Positions 63,742 to 64,000 of a stretch of 64,000 bases of DNA are shown here, piece after piece. The DNA lies in contig CAXTBB010000017.1 in the NCBI GenBank assembly GCA_964242305.1, positions 1 through 64,000 on the forward strand, in the 5' to 3' direction. The position numbers were made by a program, and so were the translations under genes. This DNA is from DATLGB01 sp964242305 (GTDB taxonomy: Bacteria > Actinomycetota > Thermoleophilia > Solirubrobacterales > Solirubrobacteraceae). The notes under the pieces were generated by a model that did not search any database, was not told the origin of the DNA, and saw only the letters and a list, made by a program, of their open reading frames with translations. Each line of letters starts with the position of its first letter. Position 1 is the stretch's first letter.

Positions 63742-64000
63742 CTAGATGCGGTGCAGCGTGACCGTCTCCGGCCGGCTCACGTTCTTCGTGTTGGTGCAGA
63801 TGCGGAACGTGCGCGTGATCGCGTAGCGGGTCCCGTTCGTGGCGGTGGCCACGACGCGGATCTTCTGGATGCTCCGGCCCTTGCCGGAGAAGTCGATCGT
63901 GGCGGAGCGGCCCTTGCCGCCCATCGTCCTGGCCAGTCGGCCGTTCAGCATGACCAGCTGACGCCGGAACGCCTTGGCCCGCTTGGGCGCGTTCCAGTGG
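63742..64000 (-). CDS. C-terminal part of an unidentified protein (continues past right edge)
   Basis: An open minus-strand frame of 86 codons enters from the right edge and ends at TAG 63742. It is basic, rich in Arg, Thr, Lys and Gly (LARTMGGKGRSATIDF, ATATNGTRYAITRTFRICT), with beta-strand character and one cysteine, like the C-terminal domain of secreted proteins common in this lineage. The start lies outside the window. I cannot name the family. Confidence 0.6.
   Translation of the reverse strand, partial: HWNAPKRAKAFRRQLVMLNGRLARTMGGKGRSATIDFSGKGRSIQKIRVVATATNGTRYAITRTFRICTNTKNVSRPETVTLHRI

Overview
The window is very GC-rich DNA (roughly 70% or more by eye), with G or C in almost every third codon position and almost no non-coding space. 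The gene content points to a high-GC actinomycete-like bacterium, most likely the Thermoleophilia/Solirubrobacterales (Conexibacter/Patulibacter type). The clues are NucS, an F420-dependent glucose-6-phosphate dehydrogenase, a FurA-KatG pair, collagen-like secreted proteins with 'LITG..IKDG' N-termini, and many TANNNT -10 boxes placed directly before start codons. The lineage is an inference. I see no rRNA, tRNA, CRISPR array, insertion sequence or phage gene, and no gene-free stretch longer than about 175 bases.

Layout. (1) 1-19.9 kb is an amine, peptide and acyl-CoA catabolic region: an amino-acid permease (left edge) divergent from a Tat-exported flavin oxidoreductase, then a nine-gene leftward operon with 1-4 nt overlaps at every junction. 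That operon encodes an XRE-cupin regulator, an M28 peptidase, a complete Dpp/Opp-type ABC importer, a SolA-like N-methyl amino acid oxidase and a membrane protein. A divergent M20 peptidase shares a control region holding two matched operators. Next come a flavoprotein, an ADP-forming acyl-CoA synthetase, an acyl-CoA dehydrogenase and a TetR regulator. (2) 19.9-27.8 kb is a second leftward cluster: Rieske oxygenase, flavoprotein, a PotDBCA-type importer and a TetR-hotdog fusion regulator, again with two matched palindromes at the importer promoter. (3) 27.9-38.1 kb holds an MFS exporter, a GT39 glycosyltransferase, two collagen-like secreted proteins (one DUF4331), fur-katG, a PLP racemase/aldolase-type enzyme and a tandem double-TetR protein. 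(4) 38.1-46.4 kb holds a CHASE-PAS sensor, divergent fgd and nicotinate phosphoribosyltransferase genes, an SDR preceded by an internally deleted alpha/beta-hydrolase mini-gene, an amine oxidase, a DUF427 protein and a flippase-like membrane protein. (5) 46.4-64 kb is more housekeeping: aconitase, M42 peptidase, HAD phosphatase, a compact methylamine-dehydrogenase-like (Mau) locus, a GNAT, EttA, a beta-helix protein, a VapBC45-like toxin-antitoxin pair, an ABC-2 exporter, a J-domain/TPR protein, a renalase-like flavoprotein, NucS and an enoyl-CoA hydratase.

Together, regions 1 and 2 look like regulated uptake-and-oxidation modules for peptide-borne, N-methylated or quaternary amines, feeding products to CoA-dependent oxidation. 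Substrates cannot be fixed from sequence alone. The points that most deserve a second look are the compact Mau-like locus (50954-53583), the TetR-hotdog fusion with its paired operators, the paired XRE-cupin operators, the non-canonical start of the PotD-like gene, the leaderless-promoter rule seen at about twenty genes, and a 31-base near-perfect palindrome inside a coding region.
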